In this document: piece by piece, positions 17,775 to 26,927 of the stretch
Numbering within the stretch: position 1 is the first letter of the stretch
Layout: every line of letters starts with the position of its first letter
Made by a program: the position numbers and the translations under genes
Assembly: GCA_029259175.1 (NCBI GenBank)
Contig: JAPDJH010000015.1
Coordinates: 1-64,000 of the forward strand
Direction of reading: 5' to 3'
Length of the DNA: 64,000 bases
Origin: Hadesarchaea archaeon
GTDB lineage: Archaea; Hadarchaeota; Hadarchaeia; Hadarchaeales; Hadarchaeaceae
The notes under the pieces: generated by a model
What the model was told of the DNA's origin: nothing
What the model saw: the letters and a program-made list of their open reading frames with translations, nothing else
The model's database searches: none

Positions 17775-17779
17775 CCTTC

Positions 17780-18355
17780 TCACCTCAGCACTGAAACCAT
17801 TTGTTCCACCGCCTCATTTAACCTATCGTCGTGATTCGTCACTATCCGAACGGCGGCTCCCGAAATGGCAGAATAGGCCATCGCAACCATCCGATTGAAC
17901 TCTTGGTGCTCCTGTATGGATTGTTCTAACTCTTGATCCCGCTTTCTATCAGCGTCCAGCGTGCGCCTCCGCGCTATCTCTTGAGGTGTGGCTTCAACCA
18001 ACACCAAAACGTCCGGTCTCAGCTCCTGAAGCACCCACAGCGGCAAACCGGGATAATAACCCTCGGGTTTTTTCACAAAACAATGAGTGTCCACGATTAC
18101 TCGCTTTTGTTTTGCAATATCCGCAATCTTTTTCCCGGCCTCTCTCTGGATTTCTCTGTAAACTCCTGTGTCGATTTTCCGCATATCGTCGCGATGAGTC
18201 ACCCCCAGGCGTTCGCGCATTAACTCCAGCATCACGTCGCCATAGTTGACTACCTCGTACTCTATTCCCTGTTGCTTGAGTACCTCTAGCGCCTGCCTAA
18301 CTACTGTGGTTTTGCCTGAACCCGGAACCCCGGTTATTACCACAACTTTACTCAC
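17780..18355 (-). CDS. adkA: Archaeal adenylate kinase
   Basis: 191 residues. Interconverts ATP+AMP and 2 ADP. P-loop GVPGSGKTT, YGDVMLELM and the archaeal-type sequence THCFVKKPEGYYPGLP are plain. It lacks the long bacterial lid domain, as in archaeal trimeric AdkA enzymes. Overlaps the 3' end of secY by 8 bp. Confidence 0.95.
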   Translation of the reverse strand: MSKVVVITGVPGSGKTTVVRQALEVLKQQGIEYEVVNYGDVMLELMRERLGVTHRDDMRKIDTGVYREIQREAGKKIADIAKQKRVIVDTHCFVKKPEGYYPGLPLWVLQELRPDVLVLVEATPQEIARRRTLDADRKRDQELEQSIQEHQEFNRMVAMAYSAISGAAVRIVTNHDDRLNEAVEQMVSVLR

Positions 18356-19679
18356 CGATCAACCTCCTCACAGCGGGGAACATTTCGGATACCTGCTCTC
18401 TGGCAATTTGCTCGTATAACGAATAAACAATACCCACAGTCAATAAAATACCTGTGCCGCTGCCCAACGCCCCCATAATGTCCGCACCGGCCGAAATCAA
18501 ACCTACGAACGCGCTGCCTAAGATCGTGGTCGGGATAATATAACGCCCGAGCACCTGCTCCATCACGCGGACATCTCTTCTATAACCTGGAATCATCATC
18601 CCTGCATCATCCAGCTGACGCGCTATATCGCGAGGACTCATGTTGGTCATGTAAATCCACATCCATCCAAATCCTACGGACAAAGCGACCAAAACCGCCA
18701 CGTAGATCACCGTTCGAAGAGGATCCGCCACCACGGATGCTAACCCATTGGGAGGTTGTGTGTAATAGGTCAACCACGGCACGTTGAAGAGTGCAGAAAC
18801 TATTCTGAAATTGGCGAAAACGGTCATTGCCAAAATCACTGGAATGTTAGAAGTGTAAAGGAATCTTATTGGATAACGCGCGCGGATGCCGCCATAGTGA
18901 GAGTAAGAGACGGGGATCTCGATCCTGAGCGTCTGCGTGTAGACTACTACAAAGAATATGATGACTGTGGCCACCAACCCAATCATGGTGTTCGGACCTC
19001 CAGCGAAAAACGCCGTTATGAAATCTTCACCGCGCCCCAGATCTCTTAGAAACACTGGGATCACCCCGCTACCGGGATTCAGCGCAAGCCAGAAAACTGT
19101 CATCGCCACACCTCCCGCTATAAACAAACTGACACCGCTACCAAATCCGTACTTCGACACAACCTCGTCCAAAAAGATCACAATGATCGCGCCTAGAGCC
19201 AGCTGGAACAATATGAATAAGCCTGGCGCCGAGCTAAACGGGACTCCATAGCGCCCGGACAATACGAGCATCGACCCCTCGAATACTGCAACCAGAATGG
19301 ACAGAAGTTTTTGAGTACTCGTGAACACCGCTCTGTCCTCCGGATCCGTGAGATCCAAATTTATTATTTTGCTTCCAACCAGTAGTTGCATTATGATACC
19401 TGCCGTAACAATCGGACCTATACCCAGTTCCATCAGTGTGCCGGCCTGGCTTGCAAAAATAAATCTCAGCTGGCCCAGTAACTCACTGACCTGCTGCCCA
19501 GTGGGTATGCCATACAGGGGGATCTGCGCCATCACAAAGAATAACGCCAGCGCAATAACTGTCCAAATAAATTTTTCTTTGAACGGAACATGGCGCTTGG
19601 GCACTGCAATTTCCGGCATACGGCGGAGAAGCGGCTCAAGCGCGTACAGTTTCGATCTCGGCTTGGGTATCTCCTCCAT
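18348..19679 (-). CDS. secY: Preprotein translocase subunit SecY
   Basis: About 443 residues with ten predicted membrane helices; central pore of the Sec61/SecYEG channel. The family opening LEPLLRRMPEIAVPKRHVPFKEK and the helix-2 and helix-7 regions (GSGVSLFIAGG, SYSHYGGIRARYPIRFLY) are recognised. The start is uncertain: ATG at 19679 (MEEIPKPRS) overlaps L15 by 44 bp, ATG at 19688 adds three residues, and ATG at 19619 would cut into the conserved head. Cotranscribed after L15 and before adkA. Confidence 0.95.
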   Translation of the reverse strand: MEEIPKPRSKLYALEPLLRRMPEIAVPKRHVPFKEKFIWTVIALALFFVMAQIPLYGIPTGQQVSELLGQLRFIFASQAGTLMELGIGPIVTAGIIMQLLVGSKIINLDLTDPEDRAVFTSTQKLLSILVAVFEGSMLVLSGRYGVPFSSAPGLFILFQLALGAIIVIFLDEVVSKYGFGSGVSLFIAGGVAMTVFWLALNPGSGVIPVFLRDLGRGEDFITAFFAGGPNTMIGLVATVIIFFVVVYTQTLRIEIPVSYSHYGGIRARYPIRFLYTSNIPVILAMTVFANFRIVSALFNVPWLTYYTQPPNGLASVVADPLRTVIYVAVLVALSVGFGWMWIYMTNMSPRDIARQLDDAGMMIPGYRRDVRVMEQVLGRYIIPTTILGSAFVGLISAGADIMGALGSGTGILLTVGIVYSLYEQIAREQVSEMFPAVRRLIGE

Positions 19680-20121
19680 CACCTTCACCGGAGATTATTC
19701 TGCCCCCTGCCTCCTCCACCTTCGCCTTCGCGCGCTCAGAAGCCTGTTCCACCCGGATCTCCATTTTTCGCGTAACCCTGCCGCGGCCAAGCAGTTTGGT
19801 GTAACCCAGCTGACCCAAATCTATTCTGTACATCTCGTCATGGCGCTGAATCAGATTTTGTTTTTCCCACTCCGGGATGCGTTCCTCGAGTTCCTCCAGA
19901 TTGATTTCACGCACAGATGACTTTGGGCCATGATACACGAAACCCCTTTTTCCAAAATAATCAGGCTCGTGCCGGATTACCCACGACCAAAGATGCTTGT
20001 GACGGCCGCTGGCTCCTTTTCCCCCTTTCTCCCCACTTCCTCTTCCCCGCTTCGCACATCCGCGTCCATGCGTGCGCGAGCCTCGTTTTTTCACGACTTT
20101 CTTTCTCTTCCTGACCACCAT
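19636..20121 (-). CDS. rpl15: Ribosomal protein uL15
   Basis: 161 residues; large-subunit protein with the basic glycine-rich arm (RGSRTHGRGCAKRGRGSG) near its N-terminus that threads into 23S rRNA. The ATG at 20121 (MVVRKRKK) matches the family start; an ATG at 20139 overlapping L30 is less likely. The acidic tail overlaps the secY start. Confidence 0.95.
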   Translation of the reverse strand: MVVRKRKKVVKKRGSRTHGRGCAKRGRGSGEKGGKGASGRHKHLWSWVIRHEPDYFGKRGFVYHGPKSSVREINLEELEERIPEWEKQNLIQRHDEMYRIDLGQLGYTKLLGRGRVTRKMEIRVEQASERAKAKVEEAGGRIISGEGDGGDTQAEIETVRA

Positions 20122-20135
20122 GGGATATCCCACCT

Positions 20136-20600
20136 TCACATCATCCGCAATATCAATTCATTTATCTTCTCTCCCCGATAGCCGAGATCTCCGCCCTCAG
20201 CAACGGATTTTTTTGTGGATCGATATCCTTTTTTCGGGGGGTGAAGCCTGAAGACCTTTTTCAGGCCCGGAACATCTCTCAAGCTCGCCTTGCCAGCACA
20301 AACCGCTTCGGCGAACTCGCCAAACCCTCCCAATCCCAGCATCTGCAAAAGTTTTTCATCAAGTTTTTTGTCACCGATTAGTCTTCCCCGCTTGCGAAGC
20401 AACTTTTCGAGAGTCTGTGGAGTGATCTCCCCCCAAGTTATATAGTCTTTGCTCTTCTGAAGCATTCCGCGGATAGAAGGAGTGTTATCTACAACCACAC
20501 AATGATTTATCCGCGTGAGGCCCAACAACCTGAGCGTGTCCATCACGTCTTTGCGCCCACGCACCCCTCCTCGGACCCTAACCACTGCCAGCTTCACCAC
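20136..20600 (-). CDS. rpl30: Ribosomal protein uL30
   Basis: 154 residues, the long archaeal/eukaryal form. Recognised from [24 protein letters not shown] and [12 protein letters not shown]. Starts with GTG (two in tandem at 20600 and 20597) overlapping the S5 gene end by 20 or so bases. Carries the archaeal C-terminal extension [15 protein letters not shown]. Confidence 0.94.
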   Translation of the reverse strand: MVKLAVVRVRGGVRGRKDVMDTLRLLGLTRINHCVVVDNTPSIRGMLQKSKDYITWGEITPQTLEKLLRKRGRLIGDKKLDEKLLQMLGLGGFGEFAEAVCAGKASLRDVPGLKKVFRLHPPKKGYRSTKKSVAEGGDLGYRGEKINELILRMM

Positions 20601-21261
20601 TTACCTCACCGGCCTGACCAATCGTGACTTTCATGCGTGGCGGAAGAACTAAACGCGTCGTCTGCTTCAGCGCCTCAAACACAGCGAAAGCAAAATTGAC
20701 CGTTGTTCGTGTCTCTCCCCGCGATGTGACCCACGCATCTTTTATTCCCGCCAGTTTCAGGATAGTGCTTGGAACTTCGGCCCCTACCAAGCCAAGGCCT
20801 CTGGGTGCGGGTTTGATGGTCACTGAAACGCTTCCGCATTTCCCAGTGACTTCTGCTGGAACTGAATGTGGTCTGTTACATCCGCATTCCCAGCTTCCAC
20901 ACCCCCGTGCAACTGCAACAATGTTGAGTTTTGCACTTCCAATCGATTTCCTTATTGCTTGACCGATCTCTCTAGCCCTGCTTTTACCCACCCCCACTAT
21001 TCCATCACCGTTTCCCACCACCGACACCACACGATATCGAACCCGACGCCCCGACTTGTGCATGCGTTGCATGAGCCCTATCGACAGAATCTCCTCTTGA
21101 AGGTTGGGAACCAGCGCGTCGACAATCTCGATTTCCATTATTCGCTTCCCGCTCTTTAGGATGTCCAGAATGTTAGTGATCTTCCCCTCCTTCACCATTT
21201 GGCCAAGCTTCGTCCTAGGTGTCCACAAGTTTATGTCGAACTGCTCACCCGCTGGTCTCAT
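20578..21261 (-). CDS. rps5: Ribosomal protein uS5
   Basis: 227 residues; small-subunit decoding-centre protein involved in accuracy. The double-stranded RNA-binding-like segment [21 protein letters not shown] and [20 protein letters not shown] are diagnostic. Archaeal extension [14 protein letters not shown] at the N-terminus. Overlaps L18 upstream by 17 bp and L30 downstream. Confidence 0.95.
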   Translation of the reverse strand: MRPAGEQFDINLWTPRTKLGQMVKEGKITNILDILKSGKRIMEIEIVDALVPNLQEEILSIGLMQRMHKSGRRVRYRVVSVVGNGDGIVGVGKSRAREIGQAIRKSIGSAKLNIVAVARGCGSWECGCNRPHSVPAEVTGKCGSVSVTIKPAPRGLGLVGAEVPSTILKLAGIKDAWVTSRGETRTTVNFAFAVFEALKQTTRLVLPPRMKVTIGQAGEVSGEAGSG

Positions 21262-21853
21262 CTTGGCTCCCTCCTCTCATTATCTGGTCTTTCACGGTCA
21301 TAAAGTGTGCTTCGAGTTCTTCTGGAGGCAGTCCTCGAGACAAATACTGGGAAAATCTTTTCTGATATTCCTCCGACTTCTGCTTCAGTTTTTTTGCATA
21401 TTCCACTATGTGGCGTCCAGCAATTCTGTCCTCACTGGGCAACACGCTGTCCTCATGTGGGATCTGCAGTCCCGCATCAAGAGCCCCCTTTAGTACAGCA
21501 AACACGCGGGCGCCCTTGCGAGCAGCGTGACGGCCGATATCCAGGACCGCTTCCGTAATGCCTCGTTGCAAAGCCTGCTTGCCACAGAGATATCCCACCA
21601 AATAAGCAGCAGGAGTGTTCTTCGTGCCCCCCTTCCAACCATACCGCTTGAGGTGCTCAGAAGTCACGTGGACAAGAGTGTAGTCTCCTATGCTAGAAGC
21701 CTTCGAAATCATCGCCTGTACCCGGTTCGCACTAACCCTCGCTACCAAACGTGGTTTTCCCGATTTGAGAAGCTTCAATCGCTTCCGATAATCCGTTTTT
21801 CCTTCCCTCTTCCTTCTAAACGGCACCCTATAGCGGGGACCAAACTTGGGCAT
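21245..21853 (-). CDS. rpl18: Ribosomal protein uL18
   Basis: 202 residues, long archaeal form; binds 5S rRNA in the central protuberance. Opening [18 protein letters not shown] and the segment [17 protein letters not shown] are diagnostic. Start ATG at 21853 is four bases after the L19e stop. Confidence 0.95.
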   Translation of the reverse strand: MPKFGPRYRVPFRRKREGKTDYRKRLKLLKSGKPRLVARVSANRVQAMISKASSIGDYTLVHVTSEHLKRYGWKGGTKNTPAAYLVGYLCGKQALQRGITEAVLDIGRHAARKGARVFAVLKGALDAGLQIPHEDSVLPSEDRIAGRHIVEYAKKLKQKSEEYQKRFSQYLSRGLPPEELEAHFMTVKDQIMRGGSQDETSG

Positions 21854-21857
21854 TCAC

Positions 21858-22304
21858 TCACCTCAGAATTCCTTTCTCCTTCAAGTAAGTCTCAAGGTGG
21901 GCCTTGCTCTTGAAAGCACCGCCCTTGGCCATCCGGTAAAGCCTTCGATACTGGGAGGTGCTCAAAACACCTGCTCGCTTTAGTTCTTGGAGTCTGTGGC
22001 GTAGCGGCCTGATAGTCTGGATCCACCTGCGCTTTCGCGGAGTCCTCGCTTTTTTCGCACCTTTCCTGCTTCCGGGGCCCACTCGTTTTCTCCGCTTGCG
22101 TTTCGCTGCCCGCTCCCGTGCTCGCACCCTGCTGGTCCCCCGCTCAGGTCTAGCTCGAATGACTCCCTTCTCGATGAGCTTTTTAATATCGGCATTTGTA
22201 AGTGCCGCGGCAACTTCCGATTGTCTAGAGGGGTCTATCCAAACGCGGTGAACGCCAACACCAAGCAGTTTCGCAGCCATCCGACGCTTTTTATCCAACT
22301 TCAT
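21858..22304 (-). CDS. rpl19e: Ribosomal protein L19e
   Basis: 148 residues, highly basic and helical. Family features KRRMAAKLLGVGVHRVWIDP and the Arg/Lys-rich GPGSRKGAKKARTPRKRRW linker are visible. An archaeal/eukaryal-specific large-subunit protein. Overlaps the stop of L32e (4 bp), consistent with coupled translation. Confidence 0.95.
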   Translation of the reverse strand: MKLDKKRRMAAKLLGVGVHRVWIDPSRQSEVAAALTNADIKKLIEKGVIRARPERGTSRVRARERAAKRKRRKRVGPGSRKGAKKARTPRKRRWIQTIRPLRHRLQELKRAGVLSTSQYRRLYRMAKGGAFKSKAHLETYLKEKGILR

Positions 22305-22639
22305 TTGGACACACCCGGATTGAGCACTTTTATTCCCCTCTTCTTTGCCTGCTCGAGTATCGCAAGCCTGAGCCTCCTACCAACCGAGCCCGCAATCCTC
22401 ACTGCTTGGGTTCTTGGATCAATCCTTTCCAGCTCCTTTAGATTCCTCACTAGAACTTCCTCGAAGCCAGACGGATGCTTGCCACGATCTTCACGGCTCG
22501 TTCGATATCCAACAGAAACAACCGGCGGCTTGCCCTTTATTCCCAGCCGCATCTTACTATCGGAGCCGCGAGGTCTGCGCCATTTCTCACCCAACCGCTT
22601 GTGTTTCCACCAGTGTTGCCGCTTAAATCGCTTGCTCAT
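22301..22639 (-). CDS. rpl32e: Ribosomal protein L32e
   Basis: 112 residues; archaeal/eukaryal large-subunit protein. FKRQHWWKHKRLGEKWRRPRG followed by GYRTSREDRGKHPSG is the family core. It has the short form without the long N-terminal extension found in some archaea. Start is one base after the L6 stop region. Confidence 0.94.
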   Translation of the reverse strand: MSKRFKRQHWWKHKRLGEKWRRPRGSDSKMRLGIKGKPPVVSVGYRTSREDRGKHPSGFEEVLVRNLKELERIDPRTQAVRIAGSVGRRLRLAILEQAKKRGIKVLNPGVSK

Positions 22640-22640
22640 C

Positions 22641-23171
22641 TCATCCCCTCTCCACGATATAACAGCCGTCTTGGAAAATTCTGCGGTCTCGATGTCTCAC
22701 GGCCGTTGCCTGCTCTATGTTGATCGCTGTTTGTCCGACATCATCCTTGTTTATGCCCGACACGATGATTTCATCTCCATTAACCTCCACTTTGGTTTCT
22801 CCTACAATCTTGGCGATGCGCGGATATTTTTCACCCAGCAAGTTATGAATGTACACTTTGTCCTCCTTCACTTCTACTCTTATGGGAAAATGAGAGTAAA
22901 CGGCACGTAATTTGTAAGTGAAGCCTTCAGTAACGCCGCGAAACATGTTGCGGAGATGAGCGCGAACGGTCCCCACAGCTGCCTTTGTTTTTCGTCTCTC
23001 CGACTCAGCCTCTATGACAATCTTTCCGTTCTCGTTACGGATTTTAACATCAGGAAACTGAAAAGTACGCTTCAGAGTTCCCTTTTCCCCGCTAACCTCT
23101 ACTTGATTCCCATCCACCCTTACCTGAACATTCGGAGGGATTTCGATTGTGATCCGGAGCAGAACCGGCAT
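22641..23171 (-). CDS. rpl6: Ribosomal protein uL6
   Basis: 176 residues near the factor-binding site of the large subunit. Two tandem L6 folds; VSGEKGTLKRTF and the second-domain HNLLGEKYPRIAKI are recognised. ATG at 23171 is preceded by a 64-bp gap to S8, one of the few real gaps in the operon. Confidence 0.95.
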   Translation of the reverse strand: MPVLLRITIEIPPNVQVRVDGNQVEVSGEKGTLKRTFQFPDVKIRNENGKIVIEAESERRKTKAAVGTVRAHLRNMFRGVTEGFTYKLRAVYSHFPIRVEVKEDKVYIHNLLGEKYPRIAKIVGETKVEVNGDEIIVSGINKDDVGQTAINIEQATAVRHRDRRIFQDGCYIVERG

Positions 23172-23235
23172 TTTTTCTCCCGCCGAATTTCGATTTTCCC
23201 CATTAAAAGGTTATGTGCGCTGAGAACTCTCGGCT

Positions 23236-23619
23236 CTAAAACACGTACGCTAACAACCGTCCACCTAATCCCCGCTCGAGAGCCTCACGGTGGCTCATGA
23301 TCCCCTGCGATGTCGAAACAACGAGAATACCATAGCCTGCGGCGGGAAGAAATCGCTTTTCCCACTTCTCATACTCATCCTTTTTTACGGCGTAACGCGG
23401 CTTTATGGCTCCACACTCGTTAATTTTTCCGTGTAAATACACCTTGACGGCCCTACCATCTTCGATTGGCTCGTATTTCTGGATGTATCCCTCCTGCTGC
23501 ATTATATCGAGCGTGGCCCTGATGACCTTGGAGACAGGCGAAACGACCGTCTCCTTTTTTCTCGCCCACTCTGCGTTTTGGATCTTGGAAAGAGCGTTAG
23601 CGAGAGGATCAAGCAACAC
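23236..23619 (-). CDS. rps8: Ribosomal protein uS8
   Basis: 127 residues; small-subunit assembly protein that binds the central domain of 16S r[19 protein letters not shown] opening and the tail [19 protein letters not shown] are diagnostic. The GTG at 23619 is chosen because AGGTGAT lies just before it and it matches the family start; a GTG at 23628 would add three residues. Confidence 0.94.
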   Translation of the reverse strand: MLLDPLANALSKIQNAEWARKKETVVSPVSKVIRATLDIMQQEGYIQKYEPIEDGRAVKVYLHGKINECGAIKPRYAVKKDEYEKWEKRFLPAAGYGILVVSTSQGIMSHREALERGLGGRLLAYVF

Positions 23620-23628
23620 TCCGATCAC

Positions 23629-23784
23629 CTATTGGTATTTTTTGAACCCCATTTTGGGTGCGAGTTCACGGAAACACCTCCTGCACAGCATCAACCCGTA
23701 GCACTGATAGACATAGCCGTGCCTCCCACAATTCCGGCACCGCCGGGCACCTTTCCCGAATTTGCGTGGCTTTTTTTCTTCCAT
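23629..23784 (-). CDS. rps14: Ribosomal protein uS14, zinc-binding
   Basis: A 51-residue gene found by reading the gap between S8 and L5. Sequence begins [16 protein letters not shown] and carries CRNC and CRRC pairs, the zinc-binding S14 form. Its ATG overlaps the L5 stop (TGATG) and its TAG abuts the S8 GTG, so all three are translationally coupled. Too short to stand out by length, but position and motif leave little doubt. Confidence 0.95.
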   Translation of the reverse strand: MEEKKPRKFGKGARRCRNCGRHGYVYQCYGLMLCRRCFRELAPKMGFKKYQ

Positions 23785-24290
23785 CACACCAACTCCACAC
23801 CAAACTTGTTTTTAATAAATTCCATCGCCTCATCCCGGGTGATCGCATGAGAACGAGGTATTTTCTTCCTTGCTCGTCTCCGATACTTTATCCGATAACC
23901 GGCTCTAGCAAGTGAGACACTCACATCCATGCCCCACATCCCCACCCGGGGGTCATACTTGCAACCCGGAATATCGATGTGTTCCTTGACTCCGAAGGAA
24001 AAGTTACCGTGTCCATTAAATGAGTTCTTTTTAAGCTTGCGGCCAACTGCCTCGAGCAGTTTGTCCAAGAGTTCCTCAGCTCGGCGTCCTCTAAGAGTCA
24101 CCTTGCAGCCAATGGGGGCACCACGTTTAATTCCCCAATCACGTATGGTTTTCTTCGCAAGCGTGCGCGTTGGCTTCTGGCCCGCTATTTCCTGCAATAC
24201 TCGCTCAGCCGTGGCCAAGCGATCCCCGCCTTCACCCACACCGATGTTCAAAACCACTTTCTCTATTTTTATCTCCCTCATTGGATTCAA
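23784..24290 (-). CDS. rpl5: Ribosomal protein uL5
   Basis: 168 residues; central protuberance protein contacting 5S rRNA and P-site t[25 protein letters not shown] and [15 protein letters not shown] are diagnostic. TTG at 24290 overlaps the S4e stop and follows GGGTGG; ATG at 24281 is an alternative that removes three residues. Confidence 0.95.
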   Translation of the reverse strand: MNPMREIKIEKVVLNIGVGEGGDRLATAERVLQEIAGQKPTRTLAKKTIRDWGIKRGAPIGCKVTLRGRRAEELLDKLLEAVGRKLKKNSFNGHGNFSFGVKEHIDIPGCKYDPRVGMWGMDVSVSLARAGYRIKYRRRARKKIPRSHAITRDEAMEFIKNKFGVELV

Positions 24291-25009
24291 CTTGCACCAC
24301 CCGTACCAAGCAAGGTGATTAGGGGGGAGTCTTCCCCAATAACAAAAGCATATTCACTCGGAGCCTCCACCCGGGCACCGTCCGATTCTAAGATCACTGT
24401 AGTGTGTTTCCCAATCTTGCGAATTCCGACGATTTTTCCAACTATTCCAGGGTTTTTTCCTCTCACGATCAAACCCAAGTTGCCCTCTGCAAGTTTCAGG
24501 TGTTTGAGTACAGAACCATCTTCCAATGAAAGTTGAACCACGTCGCGTCGCTTCACTTCTCTAAAGTCTCCCACTACATTTCGTCCATCGTGCAAATTCA
24601 GCTGGATCTTCCCCCCTCGAACCACTTGCTTTCCTATGACCTGACACAGCTTGTACTTGGCCTCCTCGACGCCTATCTCCACCAAATCTAAACGACCGTG
24701 AGAATCAACGAGAATCCTATAATATTTCCCGAGCTTCGGAATGTGAATCACATCCATGAGTCCCACAGGAAACTTCGGATTTTTTCTGATTCTCCCGTCC
24801 ACTACCACCTCTCCCATAGCCACCACGCGATCAGCTTCCTTAGCATTACGGGCCAAACCCAAATAATCTCTAACAAGCACCCGCAACGGGATTGCGCGAT
24901 CAGCAGAATGCGGTCCGGGGTCGCTCTTGGTGACCCATGCGGCTTCCTTGATTGGTAGTTTCAAGGTCTTAGGCATCGCGTAACGCTTGAGCTGTTTTCG
25001 AGCACCCAT
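24287..25009 (-). CDS. rps4e: Ribosomal protein S4e
   Basis: 240 residues with an S4-like RNA-binding region, central domain and C-terminal KOW motif; archaeal/eukaryal small-subunit protein. ARKQLKRYAMPKTLKLPIKE opening is diagnostic. The ATG at 25009 (MGARKQ) follows the L24 stop by one base; an upstream in-frame ATG would overlap L24. Confidence 0.95.
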   Translation of the reverse strand: MGARKQLKRYAMPKTLKLPIKEAAWVTKSDPGPHSADRAIPLRVLVRDYLGLARNAKEADRVVAMGEVVVDGRIRKNPKFPVGLMDVIHIPKLGKYYRILVDSHGRLDLVEIGVEEAKYKLCQVIGKQVVRGGKIQLNLHDGRNVVGDFREVKRRDVVQLSLEDGSVLKHLKLAEGNLGLIVRGKNPGIVGKIVGIRKIGKHTTVILESDGARVEAPSEYAFVIGEDSPLITLLGTGGAS

Positions 25010-25010
25010 C

Positions 25011-25373
25011 CTAGCCAGTGCCACCACCTCGTTGCAACACTTTGGTCCGCCAGCGATCTTCCGCCAGTCTCATCAGCGTCACTTTAGAGGGATTAATCGG
25101 CCTCTGGACTTGAGTTCCATCGGCCTTTGTAATTGACGCTCCTTCCACGTAAATAACCCCGCGCTTCGTGTCCACTCTGGTGACTTCGCCCTCCATTCCT
25201 TTGAAATCACCGCGCATTATTTTCACCCGATCGCCCTTTCTAACAGGAAGTGAGCGCCTATTATACTGGACCCGGAGCTCCCTGCTCAGAGGAGCCGCAA
25301 GAAACTTGTGTTTAACGTGTAACGGGGCTTGGTAGCGGGCTTTTCGTTGCTTCCGTGGAGATTTAGTGCTCAT
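25011..25373 (-). CDS. rpl24: Ribosomal protein uL24
   Basis: 120 residues; early assembly protein of the large subunit. The KOW motif RKGDRVKIMRGDFKGMEGEV is plain, preceded by the archaeal basic N-terminal extension. Start ATG at 25373 is eleven bases after L14. Confidence 0.95.
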   Translation of the reverse strand: MSTKSPRKQRKARYQAPLHVKHKFLAAPLSRELRVQYNRRSLPVRKGDRVKIMRGDFKGMEGEVTRVDTKRGVIYVEGASITKADGTQVQRPINPSKVTLMRLAEDRWRTKVLQRGGGTG

Positions 25374-25383
25374 TTTTTCACCC

Positions 25384-25809
25384 TTACACCACGATCGATG
25401 CTATTCCCGCAACTTTTGGCCATCTCTCCGCAGCCTCTCTGGCCATGGGTCCCTTGATTTCGGATCCCTTGGGCGCACCATCGGGCGTTACAACCACGGC
25501 GGCGTTGTCCTCGAATTTCACTCGCAGTCCGTCTGTTCTTCGGTACTCCTTCCGTTGCCTTATGATCACAGCCTGAACCAATTGCTTGCGCATCTCGGGC
25601 GTCCCCTTCTTTACAGAAACCACAACCCTATCACCTACGCCCGCTTTGGCCATCCGACGTCTGCTTCCGTGGTAACCAATAACACTAATTATCTGAAGCT
25701 CCTTAGCACCCGTGTTGTCCGCGCACACCAACCTAGCGCCTACCGGCAGAACACGCACCGGAGTAACAGGAGAAACCCCAAATGCCTCGCCAGCACCTTT
25801 CCGTCCCAT
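25384..25809 (-). CDS. rpl14: Ribosomal protein uL14
   Basis: 141 residues at the subunit interface. [20 protein letters not shown] and [18 protein letters not shown] are diagnostic. It has a short archaeal N-terminal extension. Start is three bases after the S17 stop. Confidence 0.95.
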   Translation of the reverse strand: MGRKGAGEAFGVSPVTPVRVLPVGARLVCADNTGAKELQIISVIGYHGSRRRMAKAGVGDRVVVSVKKGTPEMRKQLVQAVIIRQRKEYRRTDGLRVKFEDNAAVVVTPDGAPKGSEIKGPMAREAAERWPKVAGIASIVV

Positions 25810-25812
25810 CTA

Positions 25813-26121
25813 TCATCTCCTCCTCTTCACCTCAACGACCACAAAAGACTTTGTTTTGCTTAACCTCCGGCATTCCATTATAACCACGTGATCGCCCTCC
25901 TTGGCATTTATACAGGCCGGATTGTGAGCATGGATTTTAGACGTCCTGCGCTCATAACGCTCGTACTTGGGCACATAGTGCATGCGCTCGATCTTCACCG
26001 TCACTGTTTTGTCCATCTTATCGCTCACCACCACTCCCTCCAGCTTTCTGCCTCTCACCCGCACCTCGCCGTGGAACGGGCATTTCTTGTCATTACACAC
26101 TTGAGGCTTCATCTCACTCAC
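25813..26121 (-). CDS. rps17: Ribosomal protein uS17
   Basis: 102 residues; small-subunit OB-fold protein. [19 protein letters not shown] and [16 protein letters not shown] are family signatures. The N-terminal head has a cysteine pair (CNDKKC) common in archaeal S17. Overlaps the Rpp29 stop by 4 bp. Confidence 0.95.
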   Translation of the reverse strand: MSEMKPQVCNDKKCPFHGEVRVRGRKLEGVVVSDKMDKTVTVKIERMHYVPKYERYERRTSKIHAHNPACINAKEGDHVVIMECRRLSKTKSFVVVEVKRRR

Positions 26122-26378
26122 CGCGTTTTTCGTATCCTATCTTCTAGTCTCCCTACGATTTTAACTCCATCTATTTTAATTTGGTTTCCATTTGGGAGAG
26201 TAATCTGGAAAACTGAGGTGTTCTTTGGTACCTTTTTATCACCCGACTTGGTCCGGATCACAAGCATGTTTTTCGTCTCGTCCACAACTTCTCCCTCAAT
26301 CCCTATAAGGCCCGGATGTGAACTCATCACAACACTAACTCGTGACCCAATCAAAGTCGTTTTCAAAAAGTCCTCCAA
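26118..26378 (-). CDS. rnp1: RNase P protein component 1 (Rpp29/Pop4)
   Basis: 86 residues. A Sm-like barrel protein that with Rpp21 supports substrate recognition by archaeal RNase P, which trims tRNA 5' ends. [20 protein letters not shown] and the ending [12 protein letters not shown] fit the family. Its place between aIF1 and S17 is the standard archaeal arrangement. Confidence 0.9.
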   Translation of the reverse strand: MEDFLKTTLIGSRVSVVMSSHPGLIGIEGEVVDETKNMLVIRTKSGDKKVPKNTSVFQITLPNGNQIKIDGVKIVGRLEDRIRKTR

Positions 26379-26396
26379 AAGACCGCCTCCAAGGTT

Positions 26397-26705
26397 TTAC
26401 CGTATATCGATCATCTCAGGAGTAAATCCGCTCTCGATCAATATTTTTTTCACACGGTTTTTGTGGTCTCCCTGCAACTCAATTCTACCCTCTTTGGCTG
26501 TTCCACCACACGCCAGCCGCGATTTCAGTTTTTTAATCAATTCCCTCATCGAAGTGCTGGACTCGTTCAACCCGTCGATCACCGTAACCACCTTGCCAAA
26601 TTTGCGTTTCTCGGTGTAGATCGAAATGCGCTGTTGCTCTCTCGATATCTCTTGGCAGACACAGATATCCTTGGGGAGACCACAAACCTTGCATATCTCT
26701 TGCAG
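26397..26705 (-). CDS. Translation initiation factor aIF1 (SUI1), apparent CTG start
   Basis: 102 residues; scans for and proofreads start codons on the small subunit. The zinc-like head EICKVCGLPKDICVCQEI and SUI1 core KLACGG-type segment (LKSRLACGGTAKEGRIELQG) are clear. Conserved residues begin right after an in-frame stop (the L29 stop at 26709-26711), and there is no ATG, GTG or TTG before them. The only fitting start is CTG at 26705, seven bases after GGAGGTGA. A later GTG in phase would delete the zinc head and a third of the protein. Confidence 0.85.
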   Translation of the reverse strand: MQEICKVCGLPKDICVCQEISREQQRISIYTEKRKFGKVVTVIDGLNESSTSMRELIKKLKSRLACGGTAKEGRIELQGDHKNRVKKILIESGFTPEMIDIR

Positions 26706-26708
26706 CTC

Positions 26709-26927
26709 TCACTCACCTCCACGAGATTTTTCGTGAATTATCGTCAAGATCCGTGCAATCGAGCGGCGCAAATCCCTGATCTTTATTGGGTTCTCCAACG
26801 TGCCTCCTGCCTTAATGGTTGCCTTCGCTCGAGCCAACTCTGCCCTCAGCTCACGGAGTTTCTCAATCATTTCCTCTCGCGTCATCGCTCGGATTTCACT
26901 GGGCTTCAGCCTCGCCACTCTCACCAC
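26709..26927 (-). CDS. rpl29: Ribosomal protein uL29
   Basis: 72 residues, two helices; lies at the peptide exit. LKPSEIRAMTREEMIEKLRELRAE opening is diagnostic. Overlaps the S3 end by 32 bp and its stop lies four bases before the aIF1 start codon; its last codons supply the Shine-Dalgarno of aIF1. Confidence 0.95.
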   Translation of the reverse strand: MVRVARLKPSEIRAMTREEMIEKLRELRAELARAKATIKAGGTLENPIKIRDLRRSIARILTIIHEKSRGGE

